This document shows, piece by piece, positions 15,738 to 25,604 of a stretch of DNA of 64,000 bases. The notes beneath the pieces were generated by a model. It did no database searches. It was given only the letters and a program-made list of their open reading frames with translations, and had not been told where the DNA came from. The first letter of the stretch is position 1; each line of letters starts with the position of its first letter. This stretch comes from Pedobacter montanisoli (GTDB taxonomy: Bacteria > Bacteroidota > Bacteroidia > Sphingobacteriales > Sphingobacteriaceae): the NCBI RefSeq assembly GCF_022809115.1, contig NZ_JALGBH010000002.1, positions 248,001-312,000 on the forward strand, written 5' to 3'. The translations under genes were made by a program, and so were the position numbers.

Positions 15738-17168
15738 TTAATTCGTTGTTTTTGGCATAAATTTCCAAGGAAAACGTTTTAAATTTACGGGTAAACTTTC
15801 CTTTCCTTCAACATTATTTACCAATAAATCTTTACTTAAAAATTTACCTGTAAATAGATTTCCTATCCATTGTATGGTTTGATATTGTTTGTTCGACTTG
15901 CTGAATTTTGCCGATACACCATCGTTATATCTAAACTCATTTTGCTTAAAAATAATATTTTTGGGTAAGCTGTGCTCTAAATCTACCAATTCCATCTCTA
16001 AACTGGTTTTACTGTTGTTTATAAAAATATTGTTGTAAACTAAGGTGCTATCTGTTGTACCTGCAAAATTGAAGAGCCGTTTTCGGTTTAAACCATCATT
16101 TACACTGAGGTTATATCTGATAACGTTGTTTTTGGTTAGCATACTTTTTGCGCTGATGTCATCAGAAATTACCAGCATAAAACCACCTTCGTTATCGTGG
16201 CTGTAATTGTTTTGTATGGTGGTATGATTACAATTGCCGTCAATATCAAAAGATTGCCCATCGTTAGACCAATCTTGGTTTTTGGTAAAAGCCACTTCGT
16301 TATATTGAATAACCGTATTGTCGCTGCTATGTGGCCAAACGGCAACCGCGTTATCTTTGGCTCTGGCCCGCATTCCAAAAAGTTTATTATGTTCTATTAA
16401 AGCACCATCAAAAGCTTTAACCACAATGCCATCGCCGCCAATATCTTCTAATAAACAATCTTTTATAGTTAATTTTTTATTTGGAAACCAATTGTCTCTA
16501 AAAGCGAAAGTTCCATTGCCCCTAATTCCGTTTCTATCTACTTTCTTAATGGTGCATTTTTCGATTTTTAAGTTTTCGATATTGCTTTTTGCCGGACCTT
16601 TACATTCCCAGTAAATTCCATTGCCTTCATTGCTGCCTTTTTTATTATCGCCGTTTATATCATGAATATACAAGCCGGATAAGTTAATGTAGGAGATGGT
16701 TCCAATGTTTTCTGCTAAAATTCTAACACCGGTTGGGCCGTTTTTCTGAACATCTACTGAAGCATCAAAATTGGTGATTTCTACATTTTTTACGGTAATG
16801 TGGCTTATGTTTTTAAGCAAAATGCCATCTCTTGCAGTTCCGTTAACATTTATTTTAGGTAAATCGCCATCGCCATAATCGGCAATAGTTATAGGCTTTT
16901 TAAATAATCCAGATTGCTTTAATTCGATATGACCAATCCAAACCGAACCTCTTTTTAAAAGAATCCTATCTCCTGGTTTAAAAACAGATGAATTGATTTT
17001 TTCTAAAGTTTTCCAAGCCTGATCGGCCGATGTTCCGGAATTAGAATCTTTACCTGATTCTGCATCGATGTAATATTTCTGGCTTTTTTCTAAGGATTTC
17101 CCATCGCTTTTATAGCCTGAAATAACCAAGAAAGAAAGGAAGCAAAATAGGGTTAATAGTTTTTTCAT
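15738..17168 (-). CDS. Exported right-handed parallel beta-helix protein
   Basis: This 476-residue protein starts with a signal peptide (KLLTLFCFLSFLVISG). It then reads YYIDAESGKDSNSGTSADQA, the usual start of DUF1565/pectate-lyase-like proteins, and GDRILLKRGSVW. From about residue 100 to 400 it is a ladder of short parallel strands, e.g. ISHITVKNVEITNFD, IENLKIEKCTIKKV and LTIKDCLLEDIGGDGIVV. Such folds bind or cleave acidic polysaccharides. No lyase catalytic set is clear, so activity is unproven. It is a single-gene unit, divergent from dnaE. Confidence 0.82.
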   Translation of the reverse strand: MKKLLTLFCFLSFLVISGYKSDGKSLEKSQKYYIDAESGKDSNSGTSADQAWKTLEKINSSVFKPGDRILLKRGSVWIGHIELKQSGLFKKPITIADYGDGDLPKINVNGTARDGILLKNISHITVKNVEITNFDASVDVQKNGPTGVRILAENIGTISYINLSGLYIHDINGDNKKGSNEGNGIYWECKGPAKSNIENLKIEKCTIKKVDRNGIRGNGTFAFRDNWFPNKKLTIKDCLLEDIGGDGIVVKAFDGALIEHNKLFGMRARAKDNAVAVWPHSSDNTVIQYNEVAFTKNQDWSNDGQSFDIDGNCNHTTIQNNYSHDNEGGFMLVISDDISAKSMLTKNNVIRYNLSVNDGLNRKRLFNFAGTTDSTLVYNNIFINNSKTSLEMELVDLEHSLPKNIIFKQNEFRYNDGVSAKFSKSNKQYQTIQWIGNLFTGKFLSKDLLVNNVEGKESLPVNLKRFPWKFMPKTTN

Positions 17169-17283
17169 AAGCTAATGCATGATTTTGTGTTTAAAAATAC
17201 TCAAATATTATATTTAAATTCTCTGTAAGAGGAATCGTTCTCTTTGTTGATAATTAACTGACGGTTTAGCTAGGGTAATTTGC

Positions 17284-17291
17284 TATTTTTG
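17284..17291 (+). promoter_or_regulatory. Likely -7 box for dnaE
   Basis: TATTTTTG fits TAnnTTTG, with the dnaE ATG at 17313. A matching -33 TTTG at the proper spacing is missing, so confidence is limited. Confidence 0.35.
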
Positions 17292-17312
17292 ATAGCTAAA
17301 TTTTTCCCGATT

Positions 17313-20300
17313 ATGTACTTGATTTTTGATACAGAAACCACCGGTTTGCCCCGTAATTTCAATGCACCTATTACCGATACGGATAACTGGCCGCGTTGTA
17401 TTCAAATAGCATGGCAACTGCATGATGAATTAGGTAATTTAATTGAACATCAGGATTATCTGGTTAAACCCGATGGATTTAATATCCCTTATGATTCTGA
17501 ACGTATTCACGGTATTTCTACAGAACTTGCCGATGAACAGGGTATTAGCCTAGCCGAAACAATGGAAAAATTTAAAGAAGTTTTGGGCAAGGCTAAATTT
17601 ATTGTAGGGCAAAATGTAGGCTTTGATGTTAATATTATAGGCTGTGAATTTTACCGTTTAGGTATAGAAAATAATCTGGCTAACATGCCGGTACTTGATA
17701 CCTGTACCGAAATTACAGCCGAATTGCTTAAAATACCCGGTGGTAGGGGAGGTAAGTTTAAATTACCAACCTTAACCGAGCTACATTCGTATTTGTTTGG
17801 CGTGCCTTTTAGCGAAGCACACAATGCTACTGCCGACGTAGAGGCTACCACCCGTTGTTTTCTTGAACTGGTAAAAAAAGGCATTTTTACAAAAGAAGAA
17901 CTGCAGGTAGATACCGATTACTTCTTACGTTTTAAAGACGCCAATCCTTTACCATTTGAACCGGTAGGTTTAAAGCATATTAATTTAAAAGCAGCCTCTG
18001 ATGAAATCAGAAAACGTACACAGGCTGGTGGAGCAGGTGCAGAAAGAAAAACTTCTGCTGCTGATGCAGCGGCTCTGGCCGATGCTACCTTTGTGCATTT
18101 ACATAACCATACCCAGTTTTCTGTACTGCAAAGTACCATAAGCATAAGTGCTCTGGTAAAAGCCGCGGCCGCACAAAATATGCCCGCAGTTGCTTTAACC
18201 GATCATGCGAACATGATGGGAGCCTTTCATTTTGTGAACGAAGTGCTGAAATACAACAAAGGTATTGAAGCCAAAAATGCAGAAGCCATAGAGAAGGGCG
18301 AAAAGCCCGAAGGGCAAACCATTAAACCGATTATAGGTGTAGAGTTTTTTGTTTGTGATGACCATACCGATAAAACCCGTAAAGATGATGGTTATCAGGT
18401 TGTATTTCTGGCTAAAAATAAGCAAGGCTATCATAATCTGGCTAAAATGTCGTCTATTGCCTATACCAAAGGTTTCTATTACGTTCCAAGGATAGATAAG
18501 AAGGTGGTAGAACAATACAAAGATGATATCATTGTATTATCTGGTAATTTGTACGGAGAGATACCTAGTAAGCTGTTAAATATTGGCGAGAAACAGGCAG
18601 AAGAAGCACTGATTTGGTGGAAAGAGCGATTTGGCGATAATTTCTATATTGAAGTTATGCGTCATGGTCAGGAAAATGAAGACCGTGTAAATGAAGCTTT
18701 GATACCACTTGCAAGCAAACATGGTGTTAAGCTGATTGCAACTAACAATACCTATTATATTGGTAAAAAAGATGCACATGCACACGATATTTTGCTGTGT
18801 GTTAAAGACGGTGAGAAATTAACAACGCCTATAGGTCGTGGTCGCGGTTTTAGGTTTGGTATGCCTAACCAAGAGTATTATTTTAAATCGGCCGATGAGA
18901 TGAAAACGCTTTTTGCCGATCTGCCTGAGGCTATTCTGAACATACAGGAAGTTATAGATAAAATTGAAGCTTATAAACTTGCCCGTGAGGTACTCTTACC
19001 AAAATTTGATATTCCTGAAGAATTTCAGGTGGCCGAAGATGAACTGGATGGAGGTAAACGAGGAGAGAACAAATACTTAAGATATTTAACTTACGAAGGT
19101 GCTAAAAAACGATATGAAGAATTAACACCTGATATTACCGAACGTCTGGATTTTGAATTACAGACCATTGAAAAAACCGGTTATCCGGGATATTTCCTCA
19201 TTGTACAGGATTTTATTGCCGAAGCCCGTAACAGAGATGTATCTGTTGGGCCGGGTCGTGGATCGGCAGCAGGATCAGCGGTTGCTTATTGTTTGGGTAT
19301 TACCAATATAGATCCGATAAAATATGATCTCCTTTTTGAGCGTTTCTTAAATCCAGATAGGGTTTCCATGCCCGATATTGATATCGACTTTGATGATGAG
19401 GGTCGTAGTCGTGTAATGGATTATGTGATTGATAAATATGGCTCCAGTCAGGTGGCACAAATCATTACTTATGGTACTATGGCTGCAAAATCATCCATAA
19501 GAGATACAGCACGTGTACTGGATCTGCCTTTGTTCGAAGCCGATAAAATAGCCAAGCTTATCCCTAATATGAAGCTGGCTAAGATTTTTAATCTTGAAGA
19601 AAAAGAATTGAAATCTGCTTTACGGCCCGATGAGTTTGAAAGAGTAAATGAACTTAAAAACATAGCAGGAGCTAAAAGTTTGGCATCTGAAACTATTGAG
19701 CAGGCTGTAGTATTAGAGGGCTCGTTGCGTAATACAGGTATTCACGCCTGCGGGGTGATCATTACGCCCGATGATATTACGAATTTTGTGCCTGTAGCTA
19801 CGGCAAAAGATTCTGATCTGTATGTTACCCAGTTTGATAACTCGGTGGTAGAAAGCGCCGGTTTGTTAAAGATGGACTTTTTGGGGTTAAAGACTTTGAC
19901 CCTGATAAAAGATACTGTAAAACTGGTTAAAAAGCGACATGGGAGAGATTTAGATCCTGATAATTTCCCGATAGATGATGTAAAAACTTATGAGCTTTTT
20001 CAACGCGGCGAAACGATTGGTATATTCCAGTACGAGAGTCCGGGTATGCAGAAATACATGAAAGAGCTTAAGCCAACGGTTTTCGGAGATTTGATCGCCA
20101 TGAATGCGCTGTATCGACCAGGGCCAATGGAGTACATCCCAAGTTTCGTAAGGCGTAAGCATGGTTTAGAACCCATTACCTACGATTTAGATGCTTGTGA
20201 AGAATACCTGAAAGAAACCTATGGTATTACAGTTTACCAGGAGCAGGTGATGCTTTTATCGCAAAAACTGGCTGGTTTTACCAAAGGTGAGGCCGATGTT

Positions 20301-21743
20301 TTGCGTAAGGCGATGGGTAAGAAGCAGAAAGACGTGCTGGATAAAATGAAACCAAAATTTGTTCAACAGGCCGCAGAAAAAGGTCATGCTCCAGCTATAT
20401 TAGAAAAAATATGGAAAGACTGGGAAGCTTTTGCTTCTTATGCTTTCAATAAATCGCACTCAACCTGTTATGCCTGGGTAGCTTACCAAACTGCTTATTT
20501 AAAAGCGCATTACCCGGCAGAATATATGGCTGCCGTACTTTCCAATAACATGAGCGATATTAAACAGGTTGCCTTCTTTATGGAAGAATGTCGTCAAATG
20601 GGAGTTACAGTTTTAGGGCCAGATGTAAATGAATCTGATCTTAAGTTTTCGGTAAATGCTAATGGGGAAATTCGTTTTGGTTTATCGGCAGTAAAAGGTG
20701 TAGGAGAGAAAGCGGTAGAGAGTATCATAGAAGAACGCCAGGCCAATGGCCCTTACCAAAGTATTTTTGAGTTTGCAAAACGTTCTAATACCCGTATCGT
20801 AAACAAAAAAGCCTATGAAAGTTTTGTGTACAGTGGGGCATTCGATGCTTTTGGCTACAATAGAGCCCAGTATTTTTATATTGGTGCAAACGATAAAATG
20901 AATGGCATAGAAAAGCTGATCAAATATGCGAACGATTTTCAGAATAACCAGAATTCGGCACAATCTTCGTTATTTGGTGGTTCAAAAGCAGATCTTATTC
21001 TTGAGCCTACCTTTGCAGCGGCGCAGGAGTGGGGCTTAATTGATAAGCTAAAATATGAGAAAGATGCCATCGGTATATTCCTTTCTGGCCATCCTTTAGA
21101 TGATTACAGGTTTGAACTGGAAAAGTTCTGCCAGCATAAAGTAAAAGATATCAGTATCATCAATAAGGTGCGTAGTGGCGATACCAATGAAGAAGTATTG
21201 GCAGAGTTTGAAGGCTTAAAGAACAGAGAATTGGTGGTAGGCGGACTGGTTGGCATGGCATCACAGCGTATTACCAAAACCGGGCGACCTTTTGGAACTT
21301 TTACGTTTGAAGATTATGACGACAGTTGCGAGATTGCTCTTTTTGGAGAAGATTTTCTGAAATTCAAGCAGTTTTTAACAGAAGGCTATTTCTTACAGAT
21401 CAGAGGAAAAGTAGGTTTACGCTATGGCAAAGAAGGAGATTGGGAGTTTAAAATTACTGCTATAGATTTGCTGTCGGGCTTAAGAGATAAACTTACCAAA
21501 TCATTAACTTTATTATTCCCTATTGAATCTGTAGATACCGGCCTGATGGATAAAATAGCTTATATCTTAGAGGAAAATAAAGAAATTAGCGAAAATCAGA
21601 ATTGTAAACTTAACTTTGAGGTTTACGATAGAGAAAAGGGATTAAAATTGGATTTACCATCTAAAAATTTAAAGATAAACCCTAACAACCAGTTTTTAGC
21701 TCAGATACAACGACTTAACGTAGTTGATTACAGGTTGAATTAG
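17313..21743 (+). CDS. dnaE: DNA polymerase III alpha subunit with fused proofreading exonuclease
   Basis: Read from ATG 17313 (1476 residues); the TTG at 17280 would overlap the -7 box. The first about 190 residues are a DnaQ-like 3'-5' exonuclease with DTETTG (Asp6, Glu8), GQNVGFDVNIIG, and EAHNATADVEATTR. A PHP domain starts near residue 260 with HLHNHTQFSVLQ and later LTDHANMMGAFHF. The polymerase core carries GPGRGSAAGS, and the catalytic aspartates in PDIDIDFDDEGR near residue 687. An OB-fold near 1305 includes GRPFGTFTFEDYDD. It is the replicative polymerase catalytic subunit with an in-cis editing domain, so a separate epsilon may be dispensable. Confidence 0.95.
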   Translation: MYLIFDTETTGLPRNFNAPITDTDNWPRCIQIAWQLHDELGNLIEHQDYLVKPDGFNIPYDSERIHGISTELADEQGISLAETMEKFKEVLGKAKFIVGQNVGFDVNIIGCEFYRLGIENNLANMPVLDTCTEITAELLKIPGGRGGKFKLPTLTELHSYLFGVPFSEAHNATADVEATTRCFLELVKKGIFTKEELQVDTDYFLRFKDANPLPFEPVGLKHINLKAASDEIRKRTQAGGAGAERKTSAADAAALADATFVHLHNHTQFSVLQSTISISALVKAAAAQNMPAVALTDHANMMGAFHFVNEVLKYNKGIEAKNAEAIEKGEKPEGQTIKPIIGVEFFVCDDHTDKTRKDDGYQVVFLAKNKQGYHNLAKMSSIAYTKGFYYVPRIDKKVVEQYKDDIIVLSGNLYGEIPSKLLNIGEKQAEEALIWWKERFGDNFYIEVMRHGQENEDRVNEALIPLASKHGVKLIATNNTYYIGKKDAHAHDILLCVKDGEKLTTPIGRGRGFRFGMPNQEYYFKSADEMKTLFADLPEAILNIQEVIDKIEAYKLAREVLLPKFDIPEEFQVAEDELDGGKRGENKYLRYLTYEGAKKRYEELTPDITERLDFELQTIEKTGYPGYFLIVQDFIAEARNRDVSVGPGRGSAAGSAVAYCLGITNIDPIKYDLLFERFLNPDRVSMPDIDIDFDDEGRSRVMDYVIDKYGSSQVAQIITYGTMAAKSSIRDTARVLDLPLFEADKIAKLIPNMKLAKIFNLEEKELKSALRPDEFERVNELKNIAGAKSLASETIEQAVVLEGSLRNTGIHACGVIITPDDITNFVPVATAKDSDLYVTQFDNSVVESAGLLKMDFLGLKTLTLIKDTVKLVKKRHGRDLDPDNFPIDDVKTYELFQRGETIGIFQYESPGMQKYMKELKPTVFGDLIAMNALYRPGPMEYIPSFVRRKHGLEPITYDLDACEEYLKETYGITVYQEQVMLLSQKLAGFTKGEADVLRKAMGKKQKDVLDKMKPKFVQQAAEKGHAPAILEKIWKDWEAFASYAFNKSHSTCYAWVAYQTAYLKAHYPAEYMAAVLSNNMSDIKQVAFFMEECRQMGVTVLGPDVNESDLKFSVNANGEIRFGLSAVKGVGEKAVESIIEERQANGPYQSIFEFAKRSNTRIVNKKAYESFVYSGAFDAFGYNRAQYFYIGANDKMNGIEKLIKYANDFQNNQNSAQSSLFGGSKADLILEPTFAAAQEWGLIDKLKYEKDAIGIFLSGHPLDDYRFELEKFCQHKVKDISIINKVRSGDTNEEVLAEFEGLKNRELVVGGLVGMASQRITKTGRPFGTFTFEDYDDSCEIALFGEDFLKFKQFLTEGYFLQIRGKVGLRYGKEGDWEFKITAIDLLSGLRDKLTKSLTLLFPIESVDTGLMDKIAYILEENKEISENQNCKLNFEVYDREKGLKLDLPSKNLKINPNNQFLAQIQRLNVVDYRLN

Positions 21744-21764
21744 TGTCAAAATGACATAAGTGTA

Positions 21765-21794
21765 TTGTTGGCACCACAATTGATTATATATTTG
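21765..21794 (+). promoter_or_regulatory. Promoter of trxA
   Basis: TTG at 21765-21767, 19 bases, then a perfect TATATTTG at 21787-21794. This fits the Bacteroidota sigma-A consensus, 24 bases ahead of the trxA ATG. Confidence 0.65.
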
Positions 21795-21817
21795 TAACAC
21801 ATTAAATAAATTTAGTT

Positions 21818-22135
21818 ATGGCTTTAGAAATAACAGACGCTAACTTCGAGGAAGTAGTATTAAAATCAGATAAACCTGTATTAGTAGATTTTTGGGCAGA
21901 ATGGTGTGGTCCTTGCCGTATGGTAGGTCCTCTTGTTGATGAGATAGCTAAAGAATACGAAGGTAAAGCGATTGTAGGTAAAGTAAACGTAGATAACAAC
22001 CCGCAAATCTCTATGCAGTTTGGTATCCGTAATATCCCTGCGCTTTTATACTTTAAAGATGGACAGGTAGTTGACAAACAAGTAGGCGCAGTGCCTAAAT
22101 CTGTTTTAGCAGGTAAATTGAACAGTCAATTATAA
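21818..22135 (+). CDS. trxA: Thioredoxin
   Basis: A 105-residue cytoplasmic thioredoxin with the redox site WCGPC (Cys30 and Cys33), the buried Asp24 in VLVDFWAEW, and the cis-proline segment RNIPALLYF. No signal peptide is present. It keeps cytoplasmic protein disulfides reduced with thioredoxin reductase and donates electrons to enzymes such as the peroxiredoxin at 41554. It has its own promoter and a strong terminator. Confidence 0.97.
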   Translation: MALEITDANFEEVVLKSDKPVLVDFWAEWCGPCRMVGPLVDEIAKEYEGKAIVGKVNVDNNPQISMQFGIRNIPALLYFKDGQVVDKQVGAVPKSVLAGKLNSQL

Positions 22136-22164
22136 GATATAAAGGTAAATTACCTTACAAAAAA

Positions 22165-22195
22165 GGCCGGATGTACGTACATCCGGCCTTTTTTT
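22165..22195. terminator. Bidirectional terminator between trxA and the DUF3078 gene
   Basis: GGCCGGATGTAC and GTACATCCGGCC form a perfect 12-bp stem, with A runs before and seven T after. It serves trxA on the plus strand and the gene at 22218 on the minus strand. Confidence 0.92.
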
Positions 22196-22217
22196 GTTTT
22201 AATAAAGTTTGAAACGA

Positions 22218-23153
22218 TTAATACTTGCCAAACTTATAAGTTATTCCTACACCTAAAGTTTCTTTTAACTGTAGTTTGCCAATCTGGTTATCATCATAAA
22301 ACAGATCTGCGGTAACCTGTGTAGAAATGAATTTATTTACTTTCATATCTAAAATTGCCGAATAAGAAAGAACCATATTCTGAGGTTTTTTCAGGTAATT
22401 GCTAAACACACCAAAACGGTTATCCAATAAAATGTTTTCCATTAATTTTGCCTTGTAGCGCCCACCTATGTAAGCACCTAACTGGTAAACCAGACTTTCA
22501 GTAGGTTTTGCCCCAAAGGCATCGGTTAAAATGCCATCATGATCAGGATCAAAAACAGCTTTATCGGCAATAATGGTAAATCTTGAGGTTAAAGGGTGTA
22601 TGCTTAACTGGAAGTTATCGTTTGGAATATAATCAAGACCTACACCTAAGGTTACATAACCCGGAGCCATAAAATTTGAAATATAACCCTGATTAGGATT
22701 ACCATAATCGTAACCTTTGGCAAACTGGGTTTTTAAATTTAATGCGGCGGCGGTATACCAATTGCTTGTACCTAATTGATAACCATATTTAGAGGTAAGA
22801 TCAATTACATCTTCTACTTTAGTCGCTTGGTTACCTTCTTCAGAGCGTAAGCCATAACCCATTAAAATTCTGTTTTCCCAAAGATTTTTACCTGATTTAA
22901 GGTTAAATTCATAATCAATCCTTCCGGTAAGCGCAACAGAGTTAATACCACCAGATACCCAGTTTGAAAATGCTGCCTGATTTAAAAGTAAGGTATTGGT
23001 ACCTCTAACTGTCCATCCTTCAGCTTTCTTAGCTGTATCTAATTTTGCTGCTAATTTTGCGCTTTCGGTATTTACTTTTCCACCTTGGATGGTTTGGGCA
23101 GAAGCATAAACGCTCAATTGAATACAGAAAGCGATAAGTAAATGTTTTTTCAT
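22218..23153 (-). CDS. DUF3078 outer-membrane protein
   Basis: This 311-residue protein has a signal peptide (KKHLLIAFCIQLSVYASA). The DUF3078 pattern is WTVRGTNTLLLNQAAFSNW, then GRIDYEFNLKSGKNLWEN and long amphipathic strands to a terminal LGVGITYKFGKY, as expected for a barrel. Function in the family is not established. It is divergent from the DUF58 gene; CAAAAGTA at 23166-23173 is a TAnnTTTG box on its strand. Confidence 0.85.
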   Translation of the reverse strand: MKKHLLIAFCIQLSVYASAQTIQGGKVNTESAKLAAKLDTAKKAEGWTVRGTNTLLLNQAAFSNWVSGGINSVALTGRIDYEFNLKSGKNLWENRILMGYGLRSEEGNQATKVEDVIDLTSKYGYQLGTSNWYTAAALNLKTQFAKGYDYGNPNQGYISNFMAPGYVTLGVGLDYIPNDNFQLSIHPLTSRFTIIADKAVFDPDHDGILTDAFGAKPTESLVYQLGAYIGGRYKAKLMENILLDNRFGVFSNYLKKPQNMVLSYSAILDMKVNKFISTQVTADLFYDDNQIGKLQLKETLGVGITYKFGKY

Positions 23154-23200
23154 GGAGTTTTTTTACAAAAGTAATAAAAATCTTTTTTTAGCTTTACTAC

Positions 23201-24121
23201 ATGCAAACCGCTTTGAAACCAGATAGTGTACAGTTTAATACCAGCCTGGAGCTTTTGGCTAAACAGGTAGTAGAAGGATTTATTACAGGTTTACACAAAA
23301 GCCCTTTTCATGGTTTTTCGGTAGAGTTTGCCGAGCATCGCTTGTACAATACTGGTGATAACGTAAAAAACATAGACTGGAAACTGTACGCTAAAACAGA
23401 TAAGCTGTTTAGCAAACGTTTTGAAGAAGAAACCAATTTAAGATGCCAGTTTGTAATAGATACTTCTTCTTCCATGTATTTTCCTGAAGAAAAGTATAAT
23501 AAACTGATCTTTTCTATACAAAGCGCTGCTGCATTGATTTATCTGCTTAAGAAACAACGCGATGCCTTTGGTTTAAGTCTTTTCAATGATAATTTATACA
23601 TCAATACACCGGCTAGATCTACTACTGCACATCAAAAACATTTGTTTACCATTTTAGAGCAGCTTATTAGGCAGCCGCAAACACCATTAAAAACCAATAC
23701 AGCCGAAGCTTTACATCAGATAGCAGATACCATTCATAAAAGATCCTTGGTGGTGATATTGAGCGATATGTTTCAAAATCATCATGATGAAGAAAGCCAG
23801 AACCAATTGTTTTCTGCCCTGCAACACCTTAAATTTAATAAACACGAAGTGATTGTTTTTAACGTGGTACATAAAGCTAAAGAGCTCGATTTTAGCTTTG
23901 ATAACCGGCCTTATTTATTTGTAGATATGGAAACAGGTGATGAAGTTAAACTGCATCCTAACCAGGTTAAAGAAGGGTATTTTAAGCAGATAGAAAACTA
24001 TCGTCAAAACCTGGCCTTAAAATGTGCCCAATATAAAATAGATCTCATTGATGCAAATATTGAGGAAGGGTTTGAGCAGATGTTGCAGGCTTATTTGATC
24101 AAAAGACAGAAAATGGCTTAA
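23201..24121 (+). CDS. DUF58 domain protein (vWA-like)
   Basis: This 306-residue cytoplasmic protein has the DUF58 signature near residues 34-62: SVEFAEHRLYNTGDNVKNID followed by WKLYAKTD. It then has a von Willebrand A-like metal site in FVIDTSSSMYF and a second half with IVILSDMF-like residues (VVILSDMFQN). DUF58 proteins commonly partner with MoxR AAA ATPases in Bacteroidota operons. No MoxR gene lies next to this one, so its partner is elsewhere or absent. The 47-base gap to the divergent DUF3078 gene leaves room for a short leader only. Confidence 0.88.
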   Translation: MQTALKPDSVQFNTSLELLAKQVVEGFITGLHKSPFHGFSVEFAEHRLYNTGDNVKNIDWKLYAKTDKLFSKRFEEETNLRCQFVIDTSSSMYFPEEKYNKLIFSIQSAAALIYLLKKQRDAFGLSLFNDNLYINTPARSTTAHQKHLFTILEQLIRQPQTPLKTNTAEALHQIADTIHKRSLVVILSDMFQNHHDEESQNQLFSALQHLKFNKHEVIVFNVVHKAKELDFSFDNRPYLFVDMETGDEVKLHPNQVKEGYFKQIENYRQNLALKCAQYKIDLIDANIEEGFEQMLQAYLIKRQKMA

Positions 24122-24122
24122 T

Positions 24123-24157
24123 AAAAAAACCTCCACATAAGGTTTTATGAGGAGGTT
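24123..24157 (-). terminator. Terminator of the histidine-kinase operon
   Basis: AACCTCC (24128-24134) pairs with GGAGGTT (24151-24157). Read on the minus strand the stem is followed by seven T. It lies downstream of the kinase gene and abuts the DUF58 stop. Confidence 0.6.
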
Positions 24158-24280
24158 AGATAAGGTAACCGGAAAACTAAAAAATTATATATGGATATTT
24201 TTTAGATCACAAAACAAAATCATTTCTGATGTTTTGTTAAAACAAATATGTAGCTTGTTTATGAAGTTTTGATGAAGAGT

Positions 24281-25600
24281 TTAAGTTGTTGGAAAAGTAA
24301 TGGTAAACAAGGTATGAGAATCTTTGACAGATTCTATATTGAGCTTTAAATTATGAAATTTGGCAATACTGTTTACGATAGCTAAGCCCAGCCCAAATCC
24401 TTCTTCATGTTCGTTTTGAACACGTTCAAATCTTTCAAAAGCTTTTTTAATTTCCTCTGCGTTCATGCCAATTCCTGTGTCCTTTATATGAAGCAGGTAT
24501 TGATGATTTTCCATTTCTGCATCAATACTTATTTTACCTCCAACCTGATTGTACTTAATGGCATTGTTAATCACATTGATCAAAAGTGTACGGATCAAAG
24601 GCTGACTGCCTTTAAAAATAAAATCTGTAGCAATGTTATTTTCAAAAGTGATGTTCTTGCCGATTATACGGTCTTCTAACTCTTCATAAATTTCTTCTAT
24701 TTCCGTTTTAATAGAAATCTGATCGTGTTTAACATACTGCTCATTTTCAATTTTAGAGATGAGTAACAAGCTGTTGATGATTACTTTTAAACGATTCAAT
24801 GTTTTGAGAGAAGACAGTATTTTATTCTCATGTTGTTCGCTCAAACCTTCATCGGCAAGTATATTTTCTAAACGTGTACTCAATACCGATATAGGTGTAA
24901 GCAATTCATGAGAAACGTTGGCTATAAATTGTTTCTCTAATAAGAATAAACCCGAAAGTTTTTGCATTAACGAATTAATACTGTTATCCAGAATTTTAAA
25001 ATCTGTGGTGGTAGTAGGTATATGATCATAACTATAAGAAATCGGATCATTTACTTTATTGATTTTTTGATCTATGATCTTATAAAATGGTTTTAACAGG
25101 TAATGAGTAAAAGCAAAATCGATAATCAGCGTAACAAAAATGGCTAAGGAGAGTACAATGAGCATGTAAAAACCAATGGTGTTTTTAATGGCTTCCATGG
25201 CGGTCATACTTTCACCAATTTCCAGTTGGTAACGCTGTCCGTTATATTCAAATTCCTCACTTAAAATCCTGTAAACTTCTATATAGTTCTCAATCTCACG
25301 ATGCTCGGTAGAAAAGAAAAGTTCACTGTTTAATGCTTTCTTTTTGGGGATTACATTCAGTACAATGAATTCGTCTTTTAAGATGTTATAATCGGTAAAA
25401 GTCTGGTTTTCTTGTAAGAGATTTTTGATTTCTTCTTCGTTTAAATTCTCTACAATCTTTAATCGTTTTTTATTTAAGCGGTTATCTAAGTGGTTGGTAG
25501 AGATTTTATCGATAGAAAGCAAAATGATTACGCCCAAAACAAGGATAATACCTACTTTGGTTATGGCATTGTACAGTGCAAATTTTGCTTGGAGTTTCAT
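24281..25600 (-). CDS. Sensor histidine kinase
   Basis: A 439-residue inner-membrane kinase. Two TM helices (about residues 14-32 and 142-162) flank a periplasmic sensor. A HisKA domain with FIANVSHELLTPISVL carries the phospho-accepting His near residue 230. An HATPase domain follows with NVINNAIKYN (N box), DTGIGM (G1) and GFGLGLAIV (G2). The signal is unknown. It follows the response regulator gene by four bases, forming a typical two-component pair. Confidence 0.94.
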   Translation of the reverse strand: MKLQAKFALYNAITKVGIILVLGVIILLSIDKISTNHLDNRLNKKRLKIVENLNEEEIKNLLQENQTFTDYNILKDEFIVLNVIPKKKALNSELFFSTEHREIENYIEVYRILSEEFEYNGQRYQLEIGESMTAMEAIKNTIGFYMLIVLSLAIFVTLIIDFAFTHYLLKPFYKIIDQKINKVNDPISYSYDHIPTTTTDFKILDNSINSLMQKLSGLFLLEKQFIANVSHELLTPISVLSTRLENILADEGLSEQHENKILSSLKTLNRLKVIINSLLLISKIENEQYVKHDQISIKTEIEEIYEELEDRIIGKNITFENNIATDFIFKGSQPLIRTLLINVINNAIKYNQVGGKISIDAEMENHQYLLHIKDTGIGMNAEEIKKAFERFERVQNEHEEGFGLGLAIVNSIAKFHNLKLNIESVKDSHTLFTITFPTT

Positions 25601-25604
25601 TTGT

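Noticed and set aside
17280..17312. TTG start for dnaE at 17280
   Set aside because: It would overlap the -7 box at 17284 and adds eleven residues not seen at the start of the exonuclease domain.
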